Below, one piece after another: positions 48,196-57,134 of a stretch of 64,000 nucleotides of DNA. The stretch comes from Uliginosibacterium paludis. GTDB lineage: Bacteria > Pseudomonadota > Gammaproteobacteria > Burkholderiales > Rhodocyclaceae. The notes below the pieces were generated by a model. It was given only the letters and a program-made list of their open reading frames with translations. It had not been told where the DNA came from and did no database searches. The stretch lies in NCBI RefSeq assembly GCF_039631355.1, contig NZ_JBDIVF010000002.1, forward strand, positions 496,001-560,000, written 5' to 3'. The position numbers and the translations under genes were made by a program. Positions within the stretch are counted from its first letter, which is position 1; the number at the start of each line of letters is the position of its first letter.

Positions 48196-48681
48196 ATGAA
48201 AGCCTATCTCGCAGGCCCCGATGTATTCCGGCCCGACGCGCTCGCCTGGGCGGCGGAGGCACGTGCGCTGTGCGCGGCCTTCGGGGTCGAGGCGCTGGTG
48301 CCGCTGGATAGCGTGCTGACCCGTGCCGACGAGATCTATCGGCACAACCTTGCGCTGATCGCGCAGGCTGATGTGGTGCTGGCCAATCTTGATTCCTTCC
48401 GTGGCGCAGAGCCGGATTCCGGCACCTGCTTCGAGGCGGGCTATGCGGTGGCGCTCGGCAAGCGGGTGATCGGTTACACCACCGAACCCGCCGACAGCCA
48501 CTCGCGCCTGCGCGCCTGGCAGGGGCAGGCGCCCGAACTCGTCGAGGGCGTGCTGCGCGATCGGGACGGCTGGCTGGTGGAAAACTTCGGCCACCCGGCC
48601 AACCTCATGCTGGCCGAGTCCGCCGCTGCCATCGTGGCGGGCGGCCTCGAGGCCGCCTTGCGCCGGCTCACCGCCGGCTGA
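48196..48681 (+). CDS. Nucleoside 2-deoxyribosyltransferase
   Basis: The 161-residue protein has the NDT signature: N-terminal KAYLAGPDVFRPDA, the Asp-containing AQADVVLANLDSFRGAEPDSGTCFEAGYA (catalytic Glu in FEAGYA), and a Rossmann-like fold. NDTs exchange bases between deoxynucleosides in salvage. ATG 48196 has only a weak GAAGCGA site because the heptamer array fills the normal upstream region. The frame is open through the array up to ATG 48076, which would add SSVLSPQ repeats; I judge that extension unlikely. Confidence 0.88.
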   Translation: MKAYLAGPDVFRPDALAWAAEARALCAAFGVEALVPLDSVLTRADEIYRHNLALIAQADVVLANLDSFRGAEPDSGTCFEAGYAVALGKRVIGYTTEPADSHSRLRAWQGQAPELVEGVLRDRDGWLVENFGHPANLMLAESAAAIVAGGLEAALRRLTAG

Positions 48682-49077
48682 GCCATCCGGCCTGCCGTGC
48701 AGGCCTGTCGACACCTTCAGCAACAGAATCCGTCTTGCGCGGCGGAGCAGGCCTGCCGGGCCTGATCGACCAGGCGACTCTGCGGCCGTCTCCGACGCGG
48801 CTCCCTGCACGGCCTGCTTCCCGTCACGCCTGCTGTGCGGGGGCTTTCCGCCGGTATTCGCACGGTGTGCCGACCCTGGCCGACATGGCCGCGGGACGAG
48901 CGTCATGCCCATGGCATTACATGAAACTTCATGCCAAAGGCATTGTGTGGGCGTGGCAGAGGGGCGATGAGCGCTGTGCCGGTCTGGCCTGAAACAGTCT
49001 GCAACACGAGCGTTTCCGGGCGGGTGTTAAGGTGCGCTTCCCCCGAAATACACAAGTCTGACTGACAAGAGGTGATC
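48682..49077. other. 396-bp intergenic region upstream of the first OmpA gene
   Basis: I see no gene here. The first 200 bp are GC-rich with no recognisable coding similarity. Near 48912-48936 lies TGGCAT...ATGCCA enclosing a CATGAA-AC-TTCATG dyad. The last 60 bp form the leader of the OmpA gene, ending in an AAGAGGTG ribosome site. Confidence 0.6.
48912..48936. promoter_or_regulatory. Nested inverted repeats upstream of ompA-type gene
   Basis: TGGCAT (48912-48917) pairs with ATGCCA (48931-48936), and inside it CATGAA (48920-48925) pairs with TTCATG (48928-48933). The two dyads overlap and are mutually exclusive as hairpins, which suggests an operator or a switchable leader structure about 140 bp before the start codon. 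Confidence 0.35.
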
Positions 49078-50142
49078 ATGAAGCAAGGCAACAAGATCAA
49101 GGCCATCGCGGCATCTGTCTTCGCACTCGGCATGTTCGGCACCGTCGCCGCCCAGGCGCAGGAAGTCAAGCAAGCCCAGCCCTCCTACAACCCTTCGTTC
49201 TACCTTGCTCCGGCAGCGAACTGGACCTATCCGTCCGACAGGTTCCAGGAACCGAAGAACGGTCATGGCGCTACGCTGCGCATCGGCAAGCCGATCTCCG
49301 ACTCCTGGGATCTGCAACTGGGCACGACCTATTCGCATGCGTATGACAGCAGCTCGAACTACCGCCAGAACACGCTCGGTCTCGACGCACTGTACATGTT
49401 CTCGCGCAGCAGCTTCCGTCCCTTCCTGCTCGTCGGCGGCGGTGCGCAATATGACAAGATCAAGCGCGATGAGCTGGCCGAAGCCGGCACCTCGCCCTAC
49501 GTCAATGCCGGTGTCGGCTTCCAGTATCAGCTGACCGACACCCTGGGCCTGCAGGCCGACTACCGTGTGGCCCACGCCTATGTGAAGCCGCGCGGTTTCG
49601 GCTTCAGCCGTGCCAACACCAAGCAGCTCAATGTGGGTCTGGTCTGGGCGTTCAGCAAGCCTGAAGCCGCTCCCGCACCGCTGCCTGCAGCGCCCGCTCC
49701 GGTGGCCGAAGCTTCCGCTCCCGCGCCCGTCGTCGCGCCGGTGGTGGCGCCGGCTCCGCGTGTCGAACGCCAGACCCTGTCGGCCAACGAACTGTTCGGC
49801 TTCAACAGCGCCGTGCTGCGTGCCGACCAGCCGAAGCTGGACCAGATTGCCGAGGGCATGAAGGCTGACCAGAACAGCAGCAAGGCCAACATCTACGGCT
49901 ACACCGATCGCCTGGGTTCGGATCGCTACAACACGAAGCTCTCGCAGGCGCGTGCCGATGCGGTCAAGGCTTACCTGGCCGGCAAGGGCGTGCCCGCTGA
50001 ACGCCTCAACGCCGTGGGCAAGGGCAAGGCCAACCCGGTCGTGACCTGCACGCAGAAGGCACGCCCGGCACTCATCAAGTGTCTGGAGCCGAACCGTCGC
50101 GTCGAGATCGAAGAGATCGTGGTCGAGCGCCGCGTGAACTGA
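49078..50142 (+). CDS. OmpA-family outer-membrane protein (first tandem copy)
   Basis: The 354-residue protein has a signal peptide (residues 1-28, ending AAQAQ), an eight-stranded beta-barrel (about 35-200: YNPSFYLAPAANW, GLDALYMFSRSSFRPFLLVGGGAQYD, GFGFSRANTKQLNVGLVW), an Ala/Pro-rich hinge (about 203-235) and an OmpA C-terminal peptidoglycan-binding domain (about 240-350: ANIYGYTDRLGSDRYNTKLSQ with conserved Asp and Arg). A Cys pair near the end (TCTQK, IKCLE) recalls OmpA of enterics. It is followed by a terminator and a paralogue. ATG 49078 has AGAGGTG upstream. Confidence 0.93.
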   Translation: MKQGNKIKAIAASVFALGMFGTVAAQAQEVKQAQPSYNPSFYLAPAANWTYPSDRFQEPKNGHGATLRIGKPISDSWDLQLGTTYSHAYDSSSNYRQNTLGLDALYMFSRSSFRPFLLVGGGAQYDKIKRDELAEAGTSPYVNAGVGFQYQLTDTLGLQADYRVAHAYVKPRGFGFSRANTKQLNVGLVWAFSKPEAAPAPLPAAPAPVAEASAPAPVVAPVVAPAPRVERQTLSANELFGFNSAVLRADQPKLDQIAEGMKADQNSSKANIYGYTDRLGSDRYNTKLSQARADAVKAYLAGKGVPAERLNAVGKGKANPVVTCTQKARPALIKCLEPNRRVEIEEIVVERRVN

Positions 50143-50166
50143 TCCGCGCTGCATCTCGCGCCAGTG

Positions 50167-50192
50167 AAAGCCAGCCTTCGGGCTGGCTTTTT
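50167..50192 (+). terminator. Intrinsic terminator after the first OmpA gene
   Basis: A perfect 8-bp stem (AGCCAGCC / GGCTGGCT) with a TTCG tetraloop (50169-50188) runs into five T residues. UUCG loops are especially stable. Confidence 0.92.
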
Positions 50193-50387
50193 GCGTCTGG
50201 CCGCACGGCCTTGTCCTACACGCAGCTGCGCTGCCTGCTGATCCGGCGGACCCCTGGCCTTCACTAGAGTGCATTCATCGGTACCCGTCCTGCCTCGCGG
50301 CACGCCGCGCGCCGCAGGACTTCACCGGTCCGGCCGCTCCGCTGCGGCGCTGGCCCCCGACTTGCCCATCGAACAGAAGAGGTCACC

Positions 50388-51434
50388 ATGAACAGACGCG
50401 CAAGCAAGAAACTCCATGCCATCGTGATTCCGGTACTTGTTTCGGCGGGGTTTGCCGCCGGCCCGGCGCAGGCGCAGACCGCCTACAACCCGTCGTGGTA
50501 CATCGCGCCGGGGCTCAATGCCACTTGGCCGGATGACGACTTCAAGCAGCCCACGAATGGCGGCGGCTTCAATCTGCGCGTCGGCAAGCCGATCGCCCCC
50601 TCCTGGGACCTGCAGCTCGGCACCACCTACTCCCACGCCTGGGACGGCGGCAACCAGTATCGTCAGAACACCCTCGGCGCGGATGCGCTGTACATGTTCT
50701 CGCGCAGTCGCTTCCGCCCCTTCCTGCTGGCGGGTGCCGGCGCGCAGTACGACCGCATCCAGCGCAACGGCCTCAAGGAATCCGGCACCTCTCCCTATGT
50801 GAATGTGGGCGTGGGCGCGCAATATCTGATCAATGACCGGCTCAGCGTGCAGGCCGACTACCGCCTGATGCATGCCTATGTTCAGCCGCGCGGCTACGGC
50901 TTCTCGCGCGCCAACACGAAGATGGCGACCGTGGCGCTGACCTACGCCTTCGACAAGCCGGCTCCCGCACCCGCCCCGCAGCCGGTCGCCGCGGTCGAGC
51001 CGCCTCCGGTGCAGGTTGCTCCCCCGCCTCCGCCGCCCGCACCGGCCCCGCGCTTCGAGCGCACCACGATGTCTGCGACCGAGCTGTTCGATTTCGACAG
51101 TGCCCGGTTGAAATCCTCGCAACCGAAGCTCGACGAGATCGCCGCAGCGATCAAGGCGAATCCGGATGTCGGGACGGTAGACATCATCGGCTACACCGAC
51201 AGGCTGGGCTCGGAGAAGTACAACCTCAAGCTCTCGCAGCAGCGGGCTGATGCAGTGAAGGCCTATCTGGCCGGGCTGGGCGTGCCGCCCGATCGGCTCA
51301 ACGCGACCGGCCGGGGCGAGGCGGATCCGGTGGTCACCTGCAACGAGCGCAATCGCGCGGCGCTGATCCGCTGCCTCGAGCCCAACCGCCGGGTCGAAGT
51401 GGAAGACATCGTCGTGCAGCGCCGCGTGCAGTAA
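50388..51434 (+). CDS. OmpA-family outer-membrane protein (second tandem copy)
   Basis: The 348-residue paralogue repeats the architecture of the preceding gene: signal peptide (ending GPAQAQ), beta-barrel (YNPSWYIAPGLNATWP, GADALYMFSRSRFRPFLLAGAGAQYD, GYGFSRANTKMATVALTY), a Pro-rich hinge (AAVEPPPVQVAPPPPPPAPAP) and the peptidoglycan-binding domain (IIGYTDRLGSEKYNLKLSQQ). The hinge is proline-heavy, whereas that of copy one is Ala/Val-rich. Each copy has its own terminator and a 245-bp spacer between them, so they can be regulated separately. Confidence 0.93.
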   Translation: MNRRASKKLHAIVIPVLVSAGFAAGPAQAQTAYNPSWYIAPGLNATWPDDDFKQPTNGGGFNLRVGKPIAPSWDLQLGTTYSHAWDGGNQYRQNTLGADALYMFSRSRFRPFLLAGAGAQYDRIQRNGLKESGTSPYVNVGVGAQYLINDRLSVQADYRLMHAYVQPRGYGFSRANTKMATVALTYAFDKPAPAPAPQPVAAVEPPPVQVAPPPPPPAPAPRFERTTMSATELFDFDSARLKSSQPKLDEIAAAIKANPDVGTVDIIGYTDRLGSEKYNLKLSQQRADAVKAYLAGLGVPPDRLNATGRGEADPVVTCNERNRAALIRCLEPNRRVEVEDIVVQRRVQ

Positions 51435-51455
51435 GCCGCGTCCGCCAAATGAAAC

Positions 51456-51479
51456 GGCCAGCCCGAGGGCTGGCCTTTT
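51456..51479 (+). terminator. Intrinsic terminator after the second OmpA gene
   Basis: An 8-bp stem (GGCCAGCC / GGCTGGCC, loop CGAG, 51456-51475) is followed by four T residues. It closes the tandem OmpA locus and faces the convergent oxidoreductase gene. Confidence 0.9.
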
Positions 51480-51497
51480 GCTGCGTTCGGCGCGCCT

Positions 51498-52472
51498 TCA
51501 GCGACCGAGAATGCGGTCGATCACGGCGTCGGTGCGCGCTGCGCTCTCGCCGGTGGAGAGCGGTTCGGCGCGGCCCAGCAGGCAGTCGACCACGTTCTGG
51601 ATCAGCGGCTGCTGCACATGCGCCGGGTTCGCGATCGCGAAAGCTTCGCTGCCGGCGGCGGTGATCAGCTGCACCGGGCTTTCGTCAAAGGTCGAGAACA
51701 CCAGCCGGCCGGTTTCGCCAACGATCTCGCAGCGATCGAGCTTGTCCGGCGCGGCAAAGCACCAGCTGGCGCTGCCGATCACGCCGGAGGCGCAGCGGAA
51801 GCTCGCGCTGACCGTGTCTTCCACCCGCGCGCCGGGCAGATGGCTGGCGAAATAGCCCTGCACATCGGTGATCGGGCCGAACAGCGCATCGATGAAATCG
51901 AGCTGGTGCGAACCCATGTCCACGAAACGGCCGCCGCCGGCAATTGCCGGATCCACGCGCCAAGGCTGCGTTGTCGGGTCAAGGTCTTCCGCTGCGGGCG
52001 GCTGGTGCAGCACCAGATTCACATAGCGCACCGCGCCGATGGCGCCTGCCGCCAGCAGCTCGTGCACCTTCACGAAGCGTGGCATCGCGCGGCGGTAATA
52101 GGCGGTGAAGAGCGGCACGCCGGCCTGCCTGAAGGCTTCGATCATCTCGAGGCTCTCGGCGTGACCCATGGACATCGGCTTTTCCACATAGCAGGGCTTG
52201 CCGGCCGCCGCGCAGAGCAGGGCCAGCGGCTTGTGCGAGGCCGGCGGCGTGGCCACGTAGACCGCGTCCACTTCCGGATCATTGATCAGCGCTTGCGCCT
52301 CGTCATACCAGCGCGGCACGCCATGGCGCTTTGCATAGTCGGCGGCGAGTTCGCCATTGCGGCGCATCACTGCGACCAGCTGCGAGCCCTCTGCCTTCTG
52401 GAAACCCGGGCCGCTCTTGACTTCGGTGACTTCTCCGCATCCGAGGATGCCCCAGCGTACTGTCTTGCTCAT
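51498..52472 (-). CDS. Gfo/Idh/MocA-family oxidoreductase
   Basis: The 324-residue protein has an N-terminal NAD(P)-binding Rossmann domain (RWGILGCGEVTEVKSGPGF, residues 5-23), the signature CYVEKPMSMGHAES with Glu-Lys-Pro (about 93-106), and the C-terminal alpha/beta domain with FVDMGSHQLDFIDALFG containing the catalytic-type His. Members reduce or oxidise sugars and cyclitols or act in cofactor transformation; the substrate is unknown. It overlaps the upstream small gene (ATGA at 52469-52472). Confidence 0.9.
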   Translation of the reverse strand: MSKTVRWGILGCGEVTEVKSGPGFQKAEGSQLVAVMRRNGELAADYAKRHGVPRWYDEAQALINDPEVDAVYVATPPASHKPLALLCAAAGKPCYVEKPMSMGHAESLEMIEAFRQAGVPLFTAYYRRAMPRFVKVHELLAAGAIGAVRYVNLVLHQPPAAEDLDPTTQPWRVDPAIAGGGRFVDMGSHQLDFIDALFGPITDVQGYFASHLPGARVEDTVSASFRCASGVIGSASWCFAAPDKLDRCEIVGETGRLVFSTFDESPVQLITAAGSEAFAIANPAHVQQPLIQNVVDCLLGRAEPLSTGESAARTDAVIDRILGR

Positions 52473-52663
52473 TGAGGGTCTTTCTGTTCTTGTGAGGGGG
52501 AAATAGGGATGCCGCGTGCCGCCATCAATGCCAGCACGCCGGCCGGAATGGGCCGGCAGCCACAGGCCGCGGCATGCGCGAGGTGCCAGGCGATGCGCTG
52601 TTCGCCCGAGGCCTTCGCGGGCATGCGGTGGGCTGCATGCCATTCGCGGTTTAGGCCGGCCAT
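52469..52663 (-). CDS. Small conserved hypothetical protein (64 aa)
   Basis: The 64-residue product has the pattern LNREWHAAHRMPAKASGEQRIAWH...CGCRPIPAGV, a form I recognise as a small conserved but unnamed bacterial protein (NREWHxxHRMP near the N-terminus, CGCRP near the middle). The Cys-x-Cys and several His suggest metal binding. Its stop overlaps the start of the oxidoreductase gene (ATGA), so they are translationally coupled. Function unknown. Confidence 0.72.
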   Translation of the reverse strand: MAGLNREWHAAHRMPAKASGEQRIAWHLAHAAACGCRPIPAGVLALMAARGIPISPSQEQKDPQ

Positions 52664-52673
52664 GATTGCGTGC

Positions 52674-53402
52674 TCAGAGGTTGAGCATCAGCTCGTGTTC
52701 GTCCGGCAGATCCTTGAAGCCGCGACGCTCGTAGTGGCTGAAGATCGCCGCGACGATCTCTTCGGGCTCGTCGATGATCTGGATAAGGTCCATGTCGGCC
52801 GGATTGATCATCTTCTCGCGCACCAGGGTGTCGCGGAACCAGTCGACCAGGCCAGCCCAGAATTCGCGGCAGACCAGGATCACCGGAATCTTGCGGCCCT
52901 TGCCGGTCTGGATCAGGGTCAGCGCTTCCATCACTTCATCCAGGGTGCCGAAGCCGCCGGGCATCACCACATAGGCCTGGGCAAAGCGCACGAACATCAC
53001 CTTGCGCGGGAAGAAATGGCGGAAGGTCTGCGAGATGTCCTGGAAGGCGTTGCCGCTCTGCTCGTGCGGCAGCTGGATGTTGAGCCCGACCGACAGGCCC
53101 TTGCCGTGGAAAGCGCCCTTGTTGGCGGCTTCCATGATGCCGGGGCCGCCGCCCGAGATCACCGAGAAGCCTGAATCCGACAGCAGGCGGGCGATGCGCT
53201 CGGTCAGCTGGTAGTAGGGATGGTCGGGCTTGGTGCGGGCCGAGCCGAAGATGCTCACGGCGGGGCGGATGGGCTTGAGCCGCTCAGTCGCCTCGACGAA
53301 CTCTGACATAATCCCGAAGATCCGCCAGGCCTCGCGGGCCAGCTCGCCCTGTTCGTTGATCGAGGGGGCCTTGAAGGGCGGCAGCTTGTTCTTTGCGCTC
53401 AT
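52674..53402 (-). CDS. LOG-family protein (TIGR00730 type)
   Basis: The 242-residue protein has the two LOG motifs: SGGGPGIMEAANKGA (about residues 85-99) and MPGGFGTLDEVMEAL (about 147-161). The family includes cytokinin riboside 5'-monophosphate phosphoribohydrolases, and many bacterial members are nucleotide 5'-monophosphate nucleosidases. It belongs to the longer branch with an extra N-terminal segment (WRIFGIMSEFVEATERLKPI). ATG 53402 follows an AGGAAAACC-type site. It is divergent from polA and 10 bp upstream of the small gene. Confidence 0.9.
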   Translation of the reverse strand: MSAKNKLPPFKAPSINEQGELAREAWRIFGIMSEFVEATERLKPIRPAVSIFGSARTKPDHPYYQLTERIARLLSDSGFSVISGGGPGIMEAANKGAFHGKGLSVGLNIQLPHEQSGNAFQDISQTFRHFFPRKVMFVRFAQAYVVMPGGFGTLDEVMEALTLIQTGKGRKIPVILVCREFWAGLVDWFRDTLVREKMINPADMDLIQIIDEPEEIVAAIFSHYERRGFKDLPDEHELMLNL

Positions 53403-53558
53403 GGTTTTCCTGTTCTGACAGTGAGGCCGGTCCTGAAAGCCCGCTGTGATGCGGGCGGCGGACCAGGCCGGCTCCGGCTCAAGGCTCCATACTGCGTTCA
53501 AGCCGTGTCGCGAGGCAAGTGCGCCCGCCCGAATTTAAACCTTCCGCCGAATTCCGCC

Positions 53559-56339
53559 ATGTCCAGACTCCTCCTTGTTGACGGCTCCAGCTACCTTTTC
53601 CGCGCCTTTCATGCGCTGCCCGACCTGCGCAACAAGGCGGGCGAGCCGACCGGTGCGCTGCGCGGCGTGCTGAGCATGTTGCTGCCCCTGCGCACCAGCG
53701 TTGGCGCCACGCATGCCGTTTGCGTTTTCGACGCCAAGGGCAAGACTTTCCGCAACGACTGGTATCCCGAATACAAGGCCACCCGCAAGCCCACGCCGGA
53801 AGACCTGATTCCGCAGATCGAGCCGATCCAGACCTGCACCCGCGCGCTGGGCTGGCCGGTGATCGTGGAGCCCGGCGTGGAGGCCGATGACGTGATCGGC
53901 ACGCTGACCCGTCAGGCCGTCGAGCGCGGCTTCGAGGTCATCATCTCCACCGGCGACAAGGACATGGCCCAGCTGGTGCAGCCCGGCGTCACGCTGATGA
54001 ACACCATGACCGGCGAAACGCTCGATATCGAGGGCGTGCGCGAGAAATTCGGCGTGCCGCCCGAGCGCATCGTCGATTACCTCACGCTGATGGGCGACGC
54101 GGTCGACAACGTGCCCGGCGTCGAGAAATGCGGCCCCAAGACCGCCGTGAAATGGCTCTCCGAATACGGTTCGCTCGACAACATCATCGCCCATGCCGAC
54201 AGCATCAAGGGCGTGGTGGGCGATAACCTGAGGAAGGCACTGGACTTCATTCCGATGGGTCGCAAGCTCGTCACCATCGTGACCGATGTGCCGCTGAATG
54301 AGACGCTCGATGAACTCACCTGGCGCGAGCCGGACACCGCCACGCTGATCGAGCATTACACCCGCTGGGAATTCCGGAGCTGGCTGCGCGCACTGCAGGC
54401 CGAAGCCGCGCCGTTGCCCGCATCGGGTGAGCAGGGCGGCCTGTTTGCCGAAGCCGCCCGAAGCGCATCCGTATCTGCCGTGGCTGCCGTGACGCACGAG
54501 CAAGCGGAAGCCGTCGAACGCAGTGCCGCGCATCGCGAGGCCTACGAATGCATCCTCACCCGAGATGCCCTCGACAAATGGATCGCGAAAATCAGCGCCG
54601 CCTCGCTGACCGCCTTTGACACCGAAACCGACAGTCTCGACCCGATGCTGGCGCAGATCGTCGGCATGAGCTTCTGCGTCACGCCGGGTGAAGCCGCCTA
54701 CCTGCCGCTCGCCCATCGCGGACCCGGCGTGGCCGAGCAGCTGCCGCTGGCCGAAGTGCTGGCCGCCCTCAAGCCCTGGCTGGAAGACGCGAGCCGCCCG
54801 AAGCTCGGCCAGAACCTGAAATATGACATGCACGTACTCGCCAACCAGGGCATCACCCTGCGCGGCGTGGCGGAGGACACCCTGCTCGAATCCGCGGCCT
54901 GGGAGAGCGACAAGAACCACGATCTCGACGGCCTCGCCAAGCGCTATACCGATCTCGCCACGCTTTCCTATGCCGACGTCTGCGGCAAGGGTGCCAAGGC
55001 CATCAGCTTTGCCGACGTGCCGCTCGAACAGGCCACCGCCTACGGCGCCGAGGATGCCGACGTGACCTTGCGGGTCCACCAGCAGCTCGCCCCGAAGATC
55101 GCGGCCGAGCCGGGGCTCACCCGCGTCTATCGCGAGATCGAGTTGCCGGTGCAGGAAGTGCTGTGGGCGATGGAGCGCCAGGGCGTGCTGATCGATGCCG
55201 GCCTGCTCGCACAGCAGAGTGATGAGCTCGGCCGCAAGATGCTGGAGATCGAGCAGCAGGCTTATGAAGCCGCCGGCCAGCCCTTCAACCTGAACAGCCC
55301 CAAGCAGCTCGGCGAAATCCTCTTCGAACGCCAGAAGCTGCCGATCAAGAAGAAGACCGCGACCGGTGCGCCCTCGACCGATGAGGAAGTGCTCGCCGAA
55401 CTCGCGCTCGACTACCCGCTGCCGCGCCTGCTGCTCGAATACCGCGGCATGGCCAAGCTCAAGAACACCTATACCGACAAGCTGCCGCGCATGGTCAATC
55501 CGGCCACCGGCCGCGTCCACACCAGCTTCTCGCAGACCGGTGCGATCACAGGGCGCCTGGCTTCATCCGAGCCCAATCTGCAGAACATCCCGGTGCGCAC
55601 TCAAGAGGGCCGCCGGATTCGCCAGGCCTTCGTCGCGCCATCCGGATGGCATATCGTCTCGGCCGACTACTCGCAGATCGAACTGCGCATCATGGCCCAC
55701 CTCTCGAGCGACGAGCGCCTGCTCGAAGCCTTCGCCCAGGGCGAGGACGTGCACCGCGCTACTGCCGCCGAAGTCTTCGGTGTGTCCAGCGCCGAGGTCA
55801 GCAGCGAACAGCGCCGCTATGCCAAGACCATCAACTTCGGCCTCATCTACGGCATGAGCGCCCACGGCCTTGCCCGTTCGCTGGAAATCGAACGCAGCGC
55901 CGCGCAAAGCTGGATCGATTGCTACTTCGCCCGCTATCCCGGCGTGGCCCGCTACATGGAAGAAACCCGCGCGAATGCCCGTGCCCAGGGCTATGTCGAA
56001 ACCGTCTTCGGCCGCCGCCTGATCCTGCCCGAACTCAAGAGCAGCAACGCCGGCCGCCGCCAGGGCGCCGAGCGCGCCGCTATCAACGCGCCCATGCAGG
56101 GCACCGCCGCCGATCTGGTGAAGCTCGCCATGCGCAGCGTCTACGACTGGCTGATTCGGGACGGCCTGCAATCGAAACTGTTGCTCCAGGTGCATGACGA
56201 ACTGATCCTCGAAGTGCCGGAATCGGAGCTGGCCCTGGTGCGCGAAAAGCTGCCGAAGCTGATGGCCGGCGTGGCAGAGTTGAAGGTGCCGCTGCTCGCG
56301 GAAGTCGGCGTCGGCGCCAACTGGGACGAAGCCCACTAG
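53559..56339 (+). CDS. polA: DNA polymerase I
   Basis: The 926-residue enzyme fills Okazaki and repair gaps. It has a 5'-nuclease domain (residues 1-290; LLLVDGSSYLFRAFHAL, then VEADDVIGTL), a 3'-5' exonuclease domain with intact catalytic residues Asp 354 and Glu 356 (AFDTETDSLD) and GQNLKYDM, and the family-A polymerase domain with motif A VSADYSQIELR (Asp 703), motif B RRYAKTINFGLIYG and motif C LLLQVHDELILE (Asp 880). Proofreading therefore appears intact. ATG 53559 gives the usual MSRLLLVDGSSYLFRA start. It is divergent from the LOG gene. Confidence 0.97.
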   Translation: MSRLLLVDGSSYLFRAFHALPDLRNKAGEPTGALRGVLSMLLPLRTSVGATHAVCVFDAKGKTFRNDWYPEYKATRKPTPEDLIPQIEPIQTCTRALGWPVIVEPGVEADDVIGTLTRQAVERGFEVIISTGDKDMAQLVQPGVTLMNTMTGETLDIEGVREKFGVPPERIVDYLTLMGDAVDNVPGVEKCGPKTAVKWLSEYGSLDNIIAHADSIKGVVGDNLRKALDFIPMGRKLVTIVTDVPLNETLDELTWREPDTATLIEHYTRWEFRSWLRALQAEAAPLPASGEQGGLFAEAARSASVSAVAAVTHEQAEAVERSAAHREAYECILTRDALDKWIAKISAASLTAFDTETDSLDPMLAQIVGMSFCVTPGEAAYLPLAHRGPGVAEQLPLAEVLAALKPWLEDASRPKLGQNLKYDMHVLANQGITLRGVAEDTLLESAAWESDKNHDLDGLAKRYTDLATLSYADVCGKGAKAISFADVPLEQATAYGAEDADVTLRVHQQLAPKIAAEPGLTRVYREIELPVQEVLWAMERQGVLIDAGLLAQQSDELGRKMLEIEQQAYEAAGQPFNLNSPKQLGEILFERQKLPIKKKTATGAPSTDEEVLAELALDYPLPRLLLEYRGMAKLKNTYTDKLPRMVNPATGRVHTSFSQTGAITGRLASSEPNLQNIPVRTQEGRRIRQAFVAPSGWHIVSADYSQIELRIMAHLSSDERLLEAFAQGEDVHRATAAEVFGVSSAEVSSEQRRYAKTINFGLIYGMSAHGLARSLEIERSAAQSWIDCYFARYPGVARYMEETRANARAQGYVETVFGRRLILPELKSSNAGRRQGAERAAINAPMQGTAADLVKLAMRSVYDWLIRDGLQSKLLLQVHDELILEVPESELALVREKLPKLMAGVAELKVPLLAEVGVGANWDEAH

Positions 56340-56476
56340 AAGGGGAATAAATCTACTGCATGGCCCGATCTCGCGACTGTGCTCCTCGCCGTATTCCCAT
56401 ACGGCTCCGGTGCGCCTCGCGACCTCGAACCGCTCGCGACGATTTCTTCCTCCTTCTAGGCGTGCGTGGTGCACAG

Positions 56477-56561
56477 GTAGCCCGGATGCAGGCCGCAGGC
56501 CGGAATCCGGGGATGGGCGTGGGAAAAGGCCCCGGATTCCGCTTCGCTGCATCCGGGCTAC
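56477..56561. repeat. REP-type inverted repeat (left of RAYT)
   Basis: GTAGCCCGGATGCAG at the left end is the inverse complement of CTGCATCCGGGCTAC at the right. Between them lies a second arm pair (GGCCGGAATCCGGGG / CCCCGGATTCCG), so the 85-bp unit can fold into a long hairpin. It is a bacterial interspersed mosaic-type REP pair. Confidence 0.9.
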
Positions 56562-56597
56562 CATGACGCCGGGCTTCCCTTTCGATCCGGGAGAAAC

Positions 56598-57131
56598 ATG
56601 GTTCTCTATCGAAGGAACTACATCGCAGGCGGAACGTTTTTCTTCACCGTGGCCTTGCGCGATCGGCGCTCGGATCTCTTGCTTCGCCAAGCAGATCTGT
56701 TGAAGCAGGCCATTGCCGAAATCAAGGCGAAGCGACCGTTCTCCATTGAAGCGATGGTGGTGATGCCGGAACACCTGCATGCCATCTGGACGCTTCCAGA
56801 GGGTGACGCTGATTACTCCGGGCGCTGGCGCGCCATCAAATCAGGTTTTGTGCGCGCCCTGACGAAGCATGGCGTTGAGGTAGCGCGCAATGCACGCGGC
56901 GAGGCCGAGGTGTGGCAGCGCCGCTTCTGGGAGCACACCCTCCGGGATGAAAACGATTTCAACCGGCATGTCGATTACATTCATTACAACCCGGTGAAAC
57001 ACGGTTACGTCACTAGCCCGGCGAGCTGGCCGCACTCTTCGATCCATCGCTTCATCGAGCGAGGTGTCATCACCGCTGATTGGGGCGCGAATATGGATTT
57101 CGCCGCAGATGATTTTGGTGAAGCGTTGTGA
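56598..57131 (+). mobile_element. REP-associated tyrosine transposase (RAYT, Y1/HUH)
   Basis: The 177-residue protein is a single-domain Y1 HUH endonuclease of the TnpA-REP group. The HUH metal site is VMPEHLHAIWTLPEG, the catalytic Tyr is in DYIHYNPVKHGYV, and the N-terminus MVLYRRNYIAGGTFFFTVAL is typical. RAYTs are domesticated single-copy proteins that mobilise or maintain REP sequences. It is flanked on both sides by matching REP inverted repeats, the usual arrangement. It sits between polA and the zinc-ribbon membrane protein, with no target-site duplication visible. Confidence 0.95.
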
Positions 57132-57134
57132 TGT

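Noticed and set aside
48735..48992. 85-codon plus-strand ORF in the gap before the OmpA genes
   Set aside because: No ribosome site, no hydrophobic or domain pattern, and it overlaps the nested dyads; treated as non-coding.
53535..55520. 661-codon open frame antisense to polA
   Set aside because: The plus strand encodes all polA motifs in this span; the antisense translation has no recognisable domain.
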